Part shown: positions 1 through 8,280 of the stretch, in pieces
How the letters are laid out: each line of letters starts with the position of its first letter
Numbering within the stretch: position 1 is the first letter of the stretch
Assembly: GCA_035307765.1 (NCBI GenBank)
Contig: DATGHU010000011.1
Span: forward strand, 43,757-107,756
Origin: a bacterium
GTDB taxonomy: Bacteria; Sysuimicrobiota; Sysuimicrobiia; Sysuimicrobiales; Segetimicrobiaceae
Direction of reading: 5' to 3'
DNA: 64,000 bases
The notes under the pieces: generated by a model
Databases searched by the model: none
Seen by the model: the letters and a program-made list of their open reading frames with translations, nothing else
Told to the model about the DNA's origin: nothing
Made by a program: the position numbers and the translations under genes

Positions 1-406
1 CAGGGGGCACGAAGTGCCGGTGGGCCCAGAGCAGCAGCGCCGCGACGAGGAATTCCACGTCCGTCATATACACGACGTCGAACGTCCGGCGCCGGCAGAG
101 CTTCAATGCCGCGGACGTGACCGCATAACTGTTCCGATAATACCCCCAGTAGTAGTAGGGCCGGCAGTGGTTCATCGCCCGATCGAACGCCTCGAACGCC
201 AGCCGCCCCCCGCCCACGAGTTCCGTGGAAAATGCCGGCGGCTCGTTCAAATACGACTCCGGGCGGATCAGGTTCGTGCAGAGGGTCACCGTGTGGCCGC
301 GCTTCGCCAGCGCCTGACAGAGCTTCGTGGCCACCAGCCCGTAGTGGCCCATCTTGTCGCCAGTCGGCTGGACCACGAGAACGCGATACCCCGCTGCCGT
401 CGTCAC
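1..406 (-). CDS. Glycosyltransferase, N-terminal fragment (cut by window edge)
   Basis: At least 135 residues are visible; the C-terminus lies beyond base 1. After a GTG start at 406, preceded by GGAG six bases upstream, the protein opens with a hydrophobic strand and a loop (RVLVVQPTGDKMGHYG) followed by ALAKRGHTVTLCTN, the layout of the N-terminal Rossmann half of GT-B glycosyltransferases. No nucleotide-sugar site is visible because the C-terminal half is missing. It sits just downstream of a polyprenyl-phosphate sugar transferase, so a role in extending a surface glycan is inferred. The donor and acceptor cannot be told. Confidence 0.6.
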   Translation of the reverse strand, partial: MTTAAGYRVLVVQPTGDKMGHYGLVATKLCQALAKRGHTVTLCTNLIRPESYLNEPPAFSTELVGGGRLAFEAFDRAMNHCRPYYYWGYYRNSYAVTSAALKLCRRRTFDVVYMTDVEFLVAALLLWAHRHFVPP

Positions 407-465
407 AAGAGCTCCGGGCCCGCCCCCACGATCGACCTCACGGCCCCGGCGAGCCGACGGAAAAC

Positions 466-1956
466 CTACCGGCCCTTGAGCGCGAAGGCATGCATGATCG
501 TCTTCAGGATGATCAGCAGGTCGAGCCCCAGCGACTGGTGCTTGATGTAATAGAGATCGTATTGAAGGCGCAGCAACGCGTCCTCGTGGGAGCTGGCATA
601 GCCCTGCCGGACCAGCCCCCACCCTCCCATGCCCGGCTTCGCGATATGCCGGAGGCGATACACGGGGAACTTGGCGACCAGCTCCTCGACAAATTCCGGC
701 CGCTCGGGTCGGGGGCCGACGATACTCATTTCTCCTCTCAGGACGTTGAGAAACTGGGGAAACTCATCGATGTGCGCCGCTCTCAGCACCCGGCCGACCC
801 GAGTAACCCGCGGATCGTGTTCCCGCGCCCAGACCGCGCCGTCTTTCTCGGCATCACTGAACATCGACCGGAACTTGTAGGCGCGGAACACCTCTCCGCC
901 CTTGCCGATCCGTTCTTGAATGTAGAAGATCGGCCCCGGCGAGTCGAGCGCGATCGTCAGGGCAATCAACGGTAACAGCGGAAGGAGGCACGCCAATCCC
1001 AGGGTGGCCAGGGCGATGTCCATGATCCGCTTGGCCAGCTGCCACAGGGTGCTGCTGACCTTCGGGTACACTGGGATGGAGGCATACCATTTCTCTCCCA
1101 CGCGCTCCACGGGGACCCGGCCGGTCAGTTGTTCGTAGATCACCGACATCGGGACCATCTCCACCCCCCCCTCCGCGCAGCCCATCAGGCTGTGGAAAAG
1201 GTCGGCGTCGACCTCCCCCGGAATCGCCAGGATCAGGGTGGACACGCGGTGAACGGCGATCAGATCGGCGATCCCTTGGCTGCTCCCGAGCACGGGCACG
1301 TCGGCCGGTCCATCGCCGCCGTCGGCGGGGAGGTCTCTGGCCACGGGGATGAGGGTTCCCGCATTCTTCGGATCATCATCGACAAACCCCACGAGGTGAT
1401 ATCCGACGCGGTCGACGGTCATCAGCGCCTCGGCGATCGCCCGCCCCGCCCATCCCGCTCCGATGATAAGGGTCCGGCGCTCGTGCGATGGCATGGGAAG
1501 AGCCCAACTGTAGATCCCGCGCCCGAGGAGCACGCCGGCGATCAGGAAGCACGGAAAGCTGGCGAGCGTCCACCGGGACGTAGGGAGTGGTGGGGTGATA
1601 TACGGAATCACCAAATAGAGCAGGACGGCCAGGACCGCCGCCTTGATCACTTCGGGGACGCTGGCCGCAAACCGCCCGGCGACACGGGGTTCATACACAT
1701 CAAAGGCATGGCCGGTGATCAGCCAAAGCCCGCTGAGAATGATGAACCAATAAGGGTGGCGAGCCACCAGCATCGGGTCCACCCCAGGGTGCGGCCGAAA
1801 CCCCAGGGCCAGGATCAACGCGGTGTTCACCGCCACCAAATCGATGCCCATGAGCAGGATTCGCCGCTCCGAGATGTCCAGCGGCATCCGGAATGCACGG
1901 CCCACGCTCATCTGGCGCGGAAGGATCAGGCTCCCCTTCGCGTCGCGATCAGGCAT
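466..1956 (-). CDS. Polyprenyl-phosphate sugar-1-phosphate transferase (WbaP/exopolysaccharide type)
   Basis: This 496-residue protein should start surface glycan synthesis by moving a sugar-1-phosphate from a nucleotide sugar onto undecaprenyl phosphate at the inner membrane. The N-terminal third has about five hydrophobic segments, then a Rossmann-like domain with IGAGWAGRAIAEAL near residue 170. The C-terminal catalytic domain begins with a membrane-anchoring KRIMDIALATLGL segment and has the family signatures DSPGPIFYIQERIG, AYKFRSM, IDEFPQFLNVLRGEMS and VGPRPERPEF. Length is normal for the family. It lies 24 bases after the epimerase gene, in one direction with it and Ugd. No clear Shine-Dalgarno precedes ATG 1956, and ATG codons at residues 16 and 24 are alternatives. 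Confidence 0.9.
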   Translation of the reverse strand: MPDRDAKGSLILPRQMSVGRAFRMPLDISERRILLMGIDLVAVNTALILALGFRPHPGVDPMLVARHPYWFIILSGLWLITGHAFDVYEPRVAGRFAASVPEVIKAAVLAVLLYLVIPYITPPLPTSRWTLASFPCFLIAGVLLGRGIYSWALPMPSHERRTLIIGAGWAGRAIAEALMTVDRVGYHLVGFVDDDPKNAGTLIPVARDLPADGGDGPADVPVLGSSQGIADLIAVHRVSTLILAIPGEVDADLFHSLMGCAEGGVEMVPMSVIYEQLTGRVPVERVGEKWYASIPVYPKVSSTLWQLAKRIMDIALATLGLACLLPLLPLIALTIALDSPGPIFYIQERIGKGGEVFRAYKFRSMFSDAEKDGAVWAREHDPRVTRVGRVLRAAHIDEFPQFLNVLRGEMSIVGPRPERPEFVEELVAKFPVYRLRHIAKPGMGGWGLVRQGYASSHEDALLRLQYDLYYIKHQSLGLDLLIILKTIMHAFALKGR

Positions 1957-1980
1957 CGACGTGATCGGTGTGTCCGGGCA

Positions 1981-2967
1981 CTATCGCCGCACCGGCTCGG
2001 AGACCCGTCCCCGCTTGACGAGTTGGTCACGGATCCACCGGTAGGTCTTCGCCAGACCCTCTTCCAAGGTGACGCGTGGCTCCCAGTTCAAGACGCGGCG
2101 GAGCGTCGTGTTATCGCTGTTTCGCCCGCGCACCCCCTGCGGTTTGGTCAGATCGTACCGCTTGGTGATTTTCTTTCCCGCGACGCTGGCGACGATGTCG
2201 ACAAGTTCATTGATGGTCACCATCCGGTCCGATCCCAGGTTGATCGGCTGGTGTTCATCGGTCTGCATCAGGCGGTAAATCCCCTCGACGCAGTCGTCGA
2301 TGTAGCAATAGGACCGAGTCTGCTTGCCGTCCCCCCACACCTCGATCTCGCCGCCGTCCGGTGCCAGGGCGATCTTCCGACAGATCGCCGCGGGCGATTT
2401 CTCCCGCCCGCCATCGTACGTCCCCAGCGGGCCGTAGATGTTGTGGAACCGGACCACGTAGGTGCTCAGGCCGTAGTCCTCATGATAGTGGCGGCACATT
2501 CGTTCGGTGAAGAGCTTCTCCCAACCGTATCCATCCTCGGCATCGGCGGGATAGGCGTCCTCCTCCTTGAGGGGGGTGACATCGGTGACGTTTTGCCGGT
2601 ACCCCGGGTACACACACGCGGAGGAGGTGAACAGGAACTTTCGAATGCCATTGACCCTCGCCGCCTCGATCATGTGCGTGTTGATCAACACGCTGTCGCG
2701 CATGATCTCCGCCTTGTACTCGGTGATGAACCCGATCCCACCCATGTTCGCCGCAAGGTTGTAGCACTCGTCGATCCCGCGGGTCGCCTGAAGACAATCC
2801 GCCCACCGCCTCAGGTCAAGCACCTCAAACTCATCGCCGGCCGTCGGTTCGTACTCCGGGCGTTTAACATCCACCCCCCGCACCCAACACCCCCGCTGTT
2901 TGAGCGCCTTCACCAAATGGTGCCCGATAAACCCTCCGGCACCCGTGACCACGACTTTCGTTTTCAC
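1981..2967 (-). CDS. GDP-mannose 3,5-epimerase-like SDR
   Basis: An extended short-chain dehydrogenase of 328 residues. NAD-binding TGAGGFIG lies at residues 8-15, SSACVYP at 115-121, YGWEK at 147-151 and GGREKSPAA near 187-195. The spacing of Cys118, Tyr147, Lys151 and Lys190 matches, with one constant offset, the catalytic residues I recall for plant GDP-mannose 3,5-epimerase (Cys145, Tyr174, Lys178, Lys217). NLAANMGGIGF, RFHNIYGP and the late QGVRGRNSDN also follow that family, so the likely product is GDP-L-galactose or GDP-L-gulose. GTG 2967 follows a G-rich stretch at suitable distance; TTG 2970 is an alternative. A generic nucleotide-sugar epimerase is the fallback call. Confidence 0.8.
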   Translation of the reverse strand: MKTKVVVTGAGGFIGHHLVKALKQRGCWVRGVDVKRPEYEPTAGDEFEVLDLRRWADCLQATRGIDECYNLAANMGGIGFITEYKAEIMRDSVLINTHMIEAARVNGIRKFLFTSSACVYPGYRQNVTDVTPLKEEDAYPADAEDGYGWEKLFTERMCRHYHEDYGLSTYVVRFHNIYGPLGTYDGGREKSPAAICRKIALAPDGGEIEVWGDGKQTRSYCYIDDCVEGIYRLMQTDEHQPINLGSDRMVTINELVDIVASVAGKKITKRYDLTKPQGVRGRNSDNTTLRRVLNWEPRVTLEEGLAKTYRWIRDQLVKRGRVSEPVRR

Positions 2968-3029
2968 CAAAGTCCCCCCCGTTTCGTTTCATCCCGTTTC
3001 ACTGTATATCGTGTCGGCGCGGACCGGGC

Positions 3030-4337
3030 CTATCGGCCGATGCCGGCGTAGTGGAACCCCGCCGCCCGCGCCGCCTGCGGATCGAGAATGTTCCGGCCAT
3101 CGATGAGCACCGGGCGGCGCATCAGGGACTTGAGACGGGGAAGATCGAGCGTACGAAACTCCTTCCAATCCGTGAGCACCACCACCGCGTCGCTGCCGCG
3201 GGCCGCCTCATAGGGATCTGGAAAGTACGTGACGTAGGGCAGAATCTGCCGGGCGTTGGCCTCCGCCGCCGGGTCGTGCGCCCGCAGCACCGCCCCTTCC
3301 CGGCGAAGCGCCTCAAGGATCGCGACGGAGGGGGCGCCGCGCATGTCGTCGGTGTTCGGCTTGAATGCCAGGCCGAGGATCGTAACGGTCCGGTTCGCAA
3401 TCACCCACAAGGCATCCTTGAGGAGACGGAGCAGCACGTCCCGCTGCCCGTCGTTCACCCGGGCGACCTCCTCGAGTAATCGGAAGTCGTACCCGGCCTC
3501 ACGTGCCAACTGCACGAACGCCGCGACGTCCTTGGGAAAACAGGACCCTCCGTACCCTACCCCGGCGTCGAGGTAGGCCCGGCCGATCCGCGCGTCGTAC
3601 CCCATACCGTCCGCGACCATGCGCACGTCGGCCCCCACGCGCTCGCACACATTCGCCACGGCGTTGATATACGAGATCTTCATGGCGAGGAAGGCGTTGC
3701 TGGCGTGCTTGATCAGTTCCGCGGTGCTGAGATCGGTCACCACGACCGGACAGTCGAACGGTGCGTAGAGTTCCCGCAGCAATCGTTCGCTCCGCTCGCT
3801 TTCCACCCCCAACACGATCCGGTCGGGATGCAGGAAGTCATGCACGGCGGAGCCTTCGCGCAGGAACTCCGGGTTGCAGGCGACGTCGAACGGGACCGCC
3901 CCTCGAGTCAGCAGGTGGATTTGATCCCGAATTCGGGCGCCGGTCCGGGCGGGCACCGTACTCTTCTCCACGATCAGTCGGTATTCGGTAAGCGCGGGGG
4001 CGATGACCTCGGCGACCGCGGCGACCGCGGAGAGATCCGCGTCGCCGGCCTCCCTGGACGGGGTGCCCACGGTAATGAAGATCACTTCCGACCTCCGGAC
4101 GGCATCGGCCGTGTCGGTGGTAAACGTGATCCGCCCGGACCGGAGGGCGCGCTTCAGCAGGTCCTCGAGCCCCGGCTCATAAAAGGGCACCCGCCCCGCT
4201 TCGAGCAGCTTGAGCCGGTCGGCGTCCTGGTCGACGGCGATGACGGTGTGCCCGAGATCGGCGAAGCAGGCCGATGTGACCAGGCCCACGTAGCCGGTGC
4301 CGATCACGCTCAGGCTCATCGCACGTCGCTGGCTCAC
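3030..4337 (-). CDS. ugd: UDP-glucose 6-dehydrogenase
   Basis: Oxidises UDP-glucose twice to UDP-glucuronate in the cytoplasm, supplying acidic sugar for surface glycans. In its 435 residues, the NAD site GTGYVGLV is at 13-20, VEKSTVPARTG near 123, NPEFLREGSAVHDF near 155, and the catalytic cysteine is Cys266 in GYGGSCFPKD. The C-terminal domain carries GLAFKPNTDDMRGAPS. The GTG start at 4337 has GGGAG about seven bases upstream; the internal ATG six codons later has no ribosome site. It follows the O-antigen ligase gene by 14 bases and precedes the epimerase gene, which fits one operon making nucleotide sugars. Confidence 0.95.
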   Translation of the reverse strand: MSQRRAMSLSVIGTGYVGLVTSACFADLGHTVIAVDQDADRLKLLEAGRVPFYEPGLEDLLKRALRSGRITFTTDTADAVRRSEVIFITVGTPSREAGDADLSAVAAVAEVIAPALTEYRLIVEKSTVPARTGARIRDQIHLLTRGAVPFDVACNPEFLREGSAVHDFLHPDRIVLGVESERSERLLRELYAPFDCPVVVTDLSTAELIKHASNAFLAMKISYINAVANVCERVGADVRMVADGMGYDARIGRAYLDAGVGYGGSCFPKDVAAFVQLAREAGYDFRLLEEVARVNDGQRDVLLRLLKDALWVIANRTVTILGLAFKPNTDDMRGAPSVAILEALRREGAVLRAHDPAAEANARQILPYVTYFPDPYEAARGSDAVVVLTDWKEFRTLDLPRLKSLMRRPVLIDGRNILDPQAARAAGFHYAGIGR

Positions 4338-4351
4338 CAGGCGGCTCCCGA

Positions 4352-5635
4352 CTAATGATAACTCCGCTGTCCGGCGGGCGCCGGGGAGTGGTCGGGAATC
4401 GGCCTCGCCGCGGACGGCACCATCAGCGTATCATCCGGCCGATCCCCCTGGCAATTCCCGTCGCCGTCGTCGCTCCCCGTCGGAAGCGGCACGACCAGCA
4501 GCGCGATGATCAGCCAGAACCCCATCAGCGTGGAGATCGACAACAGCGTATTGTCGCCGAACTGGTCGATCAGGAGCCCGATCCACATCGCGGTCGCCAA
4601 CGACCGATACGGGTCCCGCAGTTGGCGCCCCATGCGTCCCGCGGCGCGGAAGACGGTGAGAATGACCCACAACACGCTCAGGAACCCCAGCGCGCCCATC
4701 TCGACCGCGTAGTTGAGCCAGAGGTTGTGCGCCGACCACTTCACTTCCTCACCGGGAGGCTTGAGCTGGTTGAACAGGACCAGAAACGTGCCGGGCCCGC
4801 TGCCGAGCCAAGGATGCCCCCGGAAAATCTGGAACGAGATCTGCCAAATGCGGAGCCGGTCACCGATCAAATCGCCGAACAGGTGCTGCGTGCGCACCGC
4901 GATCGCCGGCACCACCATTCCCGCCAGGCCGAGCCCGATCACCAGCGCGACCGCTGTCGAGACGAACGCGGCCGCCATGCGGCGGGGTCGGTCTCGGAAC
5001 TCGCGCCAGGTGAGGTAGGCTGTGCCCACCACCCAGGCGATCAGGGACGACCTGGATTCGGTGGCCAGGAGGCCGGCCAGCGTCACAAGACCACAGACAA
5101 TCCAACCCACCCGCTCCCGGCCCCGTGCCCGGTAGGCGAGGCCCAGTGCCACCAGGCTGCCGAGGAACAGCGTCGTCCCGAGCCCATTGGGCCCAAGCCC
5201 GATCCGCTCCGGCGGAATCTGCGCCCGGTGGTCGCCGGCGGCGGTGGCCGCGACCATCCCGACGAGAGCCGCGGGGACGGCGCCCAGCGCCCACACTTTC
5301 AGGAGGATCGTCCTGGAGCTGGGGTCGTGGTAGACCAGCCAGGTGAACGACCCGAAGACGACCACCGCCGGAATGATGGTGAGGATCACCGGGTGAACGG
5401 TGAGCGACGGGTACGCGGATGCGAAGGCAGAAATCACCAAGATGACCCCGAACACGGACAGGGGCAGGTCGAGGGGGGTGGAATGCCACAGCGGCGGCCG
5501 GCGCCGCACCAGCCGCCAGACGGCGCCCCCCAGCAGGAGGGGGAACCCAATCGTCGCGTGGCCCGCGGAGTACAGCGCCATCGTGACCATTACCACCCAA
5601 CGCGTATACGTCAGTTGAGGGTCCCGCCCCCTCAC
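4352..5635 (-). CDS. O-antigen ligase / polymerase family membrane protein
   Basis: A 427-residue protein made largely of hydrophobic segments (about ten or more), with the Wzy_C-type periplasmic loop signature SGPGTF followed by WSAHNLWLNYAVEMGALG. This family joins or polymerises lipid-linked glycans at the outer face of the inner membrane. The soluble, proline-rich tail after the last helix is probably cytoplasmic. GTG 5635 overlaps the stop of the upstream methyltransferase/MTHFR gene as GTGA, which suggests coupled translation; ATG 5590 is an alternative. Ligase and polymerase cannot be separated from sequence alone. Confidence 0.8.
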   Translation of the reverse strand: MRGRDPQLTYTRWVVMVTMALYSAGHATIGFPLLLGGAVWRLVRRRPPLWHSTPLDLPLSVFGVILVISAFASAYPSLTVHPVILTIIPAVVVFGSFTWLVYHDPSSRTILLKVWALGAVPAALVGMVAATAAGDHRAQIPPERIGLGPNGLGTTLFLGSLVALGLAYRARGRERVGWIVCGLVTLAGLLATESRSSLIAWVVGTAYLTWREFRDRPRRMAAAFVSTAVALVIGLGLAGMVVPAIAVRTQHLFGDLIGDRLRIWQISFQIFRGHPWLGSGPGTFLVLFNQLKPPGEEVKWSAHNLWLNYAVEMGALGFLSVLWVILTVFRAAGRMGRQLRDPYRSLATAMWIGLLIDQFGDNTLLSISTLMGFWLIIALLVVPLPTGSDDGDGNCQGDRPDDTLMVPSAARPIPDHSPAPAGQRSYH

Positions 5636-7506
5636 GCACGGGCCCTCCGGGCATCCGTGTGGATCCGCGCCTTCACCTCGCGGACAAGGGCGGCGACAAG
5701 CTCATAGCGGCCAAACGACGGCATGAAGTAGGCGCCGTCGATCCGCCCCACGAGCGCCTCCAGCAGCTCCCGGGCGACCCGGAGCCCTTCGTCCCGGCCG
5801 GCACTCCCCGCCGCCTCCATCCGGTCGCGCACCCATTGGGGGATGGTAATGCCGGGCACCTCGTTGTGCAGGAACTCGGCGTGACGAGAGCTCTGCAGCG
5901 GAAGCACGCCCACCAGCACGGGCACAGGCAGTTTCCCGACCCGCCGCTCGAACAGGTCGAGCGTCTCCGGCTCGTACACCGGCTGGGTCATGAAAAAGTC
6001 CGCCCCGGCCTCCAGCTTGCGCTCGAGTTTCGGCAGTTCCCGGTCCAGCGTGCCCGGATTCATGTCCAGGGCGCACCCGGCGAGAAAGCGCGCCGGCCGG
6101 CCGATCGATTTTCCGGAAAGGTCGAGCCCCTCGTTGAACCGCTTGATGATCCGCACCAATCCCGGGCTGTCCACGTCGAAGACCGCGGTCACGTTCGGGT
6201 AGTCTCCCCTCGGGGGTTCGCCGGTCAGGGCGAGGATGTTGCGAACCCCGAGGGCGTGGGCCCCGATTAGATCGGCCTGCAGCCCCATCAGGTTCCGGTC
6301 TCGGGTCGTGAAGTGGATGATCGTCTCGATGCCGACCTGTTGCTGGATCAGGAAGCACATCGCCAGGGCGCCCATCCGGATGCGGCCGATCGGGCTGTCG
6401 CCAACGTCGATGACGTCCGCCCCCGCCTCTTTGAGCAGTCGGGCCCCGTCCAGGTCCTTGGTCGCATCCAACCCCTTGGGGGGGTCGACCTCCACGCTGA
6501 TGACAAATGTCCGTCCAAGTTTCTGGGCGAGCTGGGTCGGCTGATCGCCCGGAAGCGTGATCTCCTCCGGACGCCTGCCGGGCACCACCGTCACCGCCGG
6601 CCGAACGGGCGCCGGGCGGAGATCGGCGATCGCGCGGCCGATCGCCGAAATATGCGCCGGGGTGGTGCCGCAACACCCACCGATGATCACGGCTCCGGCC
6701 TGAACCATCTTGCGGGCGTAGATCGCCATGTGCTCCGGCGAAGAGAGATAGAGGTACCGCCCCTCCACCAGGGTGGGGAACCCGGCGTTGGGTTGGGCCG
6801 ACAGCGGCGTCCGGGCCAGCGCGGCCATCTGCTGGATGACCTCCAACATCGGCACGGGCCCCACGCTGCAGTTCGCGCCGATGACGTCGACGCCGGCCTG
6901 CTCCAGGGCCGCGACCACCTCAGCCGGTCCATGCCCGTACTTCGTGCGGCCGTCCTCGGCGAAGCTGATCTGCGCAACCAGCGGCAGGTCGCACGCGGCT
7001 CGGGCGGCCGAGACCGCCTCCAACAGCTCCGCCAGATCGGTGAAGGTCTCCAGGATCAGAACATCGACGCCCCCCTCGACGAGGGCGTCGATCTGGGCGC
7101 GAAACGCCTGACGCGTCTCTTCGGCGCTGATCCGCCCGAACGGCGCGACGGGCTTTCCGAGCGGCCCGATCGATCCGGCGATCCACACGGACTGCCCGAT
7201 GATGTCGCGGGCCTCCTTCGCAATCTTCGCCCCGTGCCAGTTCACGTCGCGGACGCGCTCGCCGAGCCCGTGCACCCCAAGCTTCACCGGATTGGCCCCG
7301 AAGGTGTTCGTCTCGATCATCTCGGCACCGGCGCGGAGGTAATCGAGGTGGACGTTGAGGACGCGCTCCCGATCGGTGAGGTTGAGCGCGTCGAAACATC
7401 GATCGAACTCCACCCCCCGCGCGTAGAGGAGGGTCCCCATAGCCCCATCGCACAGCAGGGGCCCGCGCGCCAGGCGCGCGTGAAACGCTTGGAATGCCGA
7501 CTTCAT
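5632..7506 (-). CDS. Bifunctional homocysteine S-methyltransferase / methylenetetrahydrofolate reductase (YitJ type)
   Basis: A 624-residue fusion. Residues 1-300 are a homocysteine methyltransferase domain: CDGAMGT at 19-25, ETNTFGANP near 65-73, and the zinc cysteines Cys213 (GANCSVGP) and Cys278/Cys279 (GGCCGTTPAH). Residues 330-615 are a MetF-type flavoprotein domain (FVISVEVDPPKG, DVGDSPIG, HFTTRDRN, NVTAVFDVDSPGLV) that reduces 5,10-methylene-THF. There is no cobalamin-binding module, so it is not complete MetH. The gene is wedged in an envelope operon: its ATG overlaps the stop of the DUF2993 gene (ATGA), and its stop overlaps the O-antigen ligase start (GTGA). Confidence 0.93.
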   Translation of the reverse strand: MKSAFQAFHARLARGPLLCDGAMGTLLYARGVEFDRCFDALNLTDRERVLNVHLDYLRAGAEMIETNTFGANPVKLGVHGLGERVRDVNWHGAKIAKEARDIIGQSVWIAGSIGPLGKPVAPFGRISAEETRQAFRAQIDALVEGGVDVLILETFTDLAELLEAVSAARAACDLPLVAQISFAEDGRTKYGHGPAEVVAALEQAGVDVIGANCSVGPVPMLEVIQQMAALARTPLSAQPNAGFPTLVEGRYLYLSSPEHMAIYARKMVQAGAVIIGGCCGTTPAHISAIGRAIADLRPAPVRPAVTVVPGRRPEEITLPGDQPTQLAQKLGRTFVISVEVDPPKGLDATKDLDGARLLKEAGADVIDVGDSPIGRIRMGALAMCFLIQQQVGIETIIHFTTRDRNLMGLQADLIGAHALGVRNILALTGEPPRGDYPNVTAVFDVDSPGLVRIIKRFNEGLDLSGKSIGRPARFLAGCALDMNPGTLDRELPKLERKLEAGADFFMTQPVYEPETLDLFERRVGKLPVPVLVGVLPLQSSRHAEFLHNEVPGITIPQWVRDRMEAAGSAGRDEGLRVARELLEALVGRIDGAYFMPSFGRYELVAALVREVKARIHTDARRARA

Positions 7507-8243
7507 GGCGCCAGCCGAAGCTCCGGGCCTCCGCAGTCATTGCATGGCTGGGCGAAGTCACGCAGGCTGCTCAAGACGAACCCGTCGGGCGTCGACCGGA
7601 GCGAACGGATCTTGAACGCCACCGGCCAGGTGCGGAAATCGACCACGGGATTCATCGACCGCTCCAGGCGGTCGACGACGGCGGTGGGCAGCGGCAGCGA
7701 ATTCACAAACAGCGATTCGATGTGAAAGTAGATCTCGGGGTCTCCCGATACCTGAAACACCCCCCGCATCCGCACGCGCACGAGAGCCCCACTGAGCAAC
7801 ATGGTCCCCTTGGCATCGATCAGGTCGCTGTCCTGCGTCAGCTTCACGTCCCGCACGGTCCCCTGCGCCTCGAGGAACGCCTCGACGCTGGCCAGGTTGA
7901 CCTTGCCGTAGAGGCCGCTGTCCAGCACGCGCAGCACCTTAAGCGTGCCCTGGCGGAGCTCGGCCGGATCAACACTCGCGCCCGTCAACCGTATCCACAA
8001 CTCGTCGACACGCATTCCCCCCACGGCCGCCCGCTGCGCGTACACGCTCACCCGAGCGTATCCGCCCTCGTAGAGATCGGGAACCACATCCATCCGCATC
8101 ACCGGCGGGTCGCCCAGCATCCGGCCGAAGATGGGGCGAAGCGCCTCGACGGAGGCAACCGGCAGGTCCGCGCGGGCCGGCGCCAACAACCCGACCACGA
8201 CGGCGAGCACGCCGATCGCCACACACACCCTGGGCATATGCAT
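7503..8243 (-). CDS. Secreted DUF2993 (LmeA-like) protein
   Basis: A 246-residue protein with an N-terminal signal segment (VCVAIGVLAVVVGLLAPARA) and then a DUF2993-like beta-rich domain; LRSTPDGFVLSS near the end resembles the characteristic end of that family. Relatives such as mycobacterial LmeA bind phospholipids and act in the periplasm. It sits between the LptD-like gene and YitJ-type gene, 37 bases after the former, so a role in envelope lipid handling is inferred. Two start codons lie close together (ATG 8243 and ATG 8237), neither with a strong ribosome site. A late pair of cysteines (QPCNDCGG) is unexplained. Confidence 0.65.
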   Translation of the reverse strand: MHMPRVCVAIGVLAVVVGLLAPARADLPVASVEALRPIFGRMLGDPPVMRMDVVPDLYEGGYARVSVYAQRAAVGGMRVDELWIRLTGASVDPAELRQGTLKVLRVLDSGLYGKVNLASVEAFLEAQGTVRDVKLTQDSDLIDAKGTMLLSGALVRVRMRGVFQVSGDPEIYFHIESLFVNSLPLPTAVVDRLERSMNPVVDFRTWPVAFKIRSLRSTPDGFVLSSLRDFAQPCNDCGGPELRLAP

Positions 8244-8280
8244 CAGCTTCTAGGTACCGCGGAAGAGTCCTTTCCAGACG

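Noticed and set aside
1129..3051. A 640-codon open frame on the plus strand, opposite the sugar transferase and epimerase genes
   Set aside because: It is the GC-rich antisense shadow of two well-supported genes, rich in Arg/Pro/His, with no motif.
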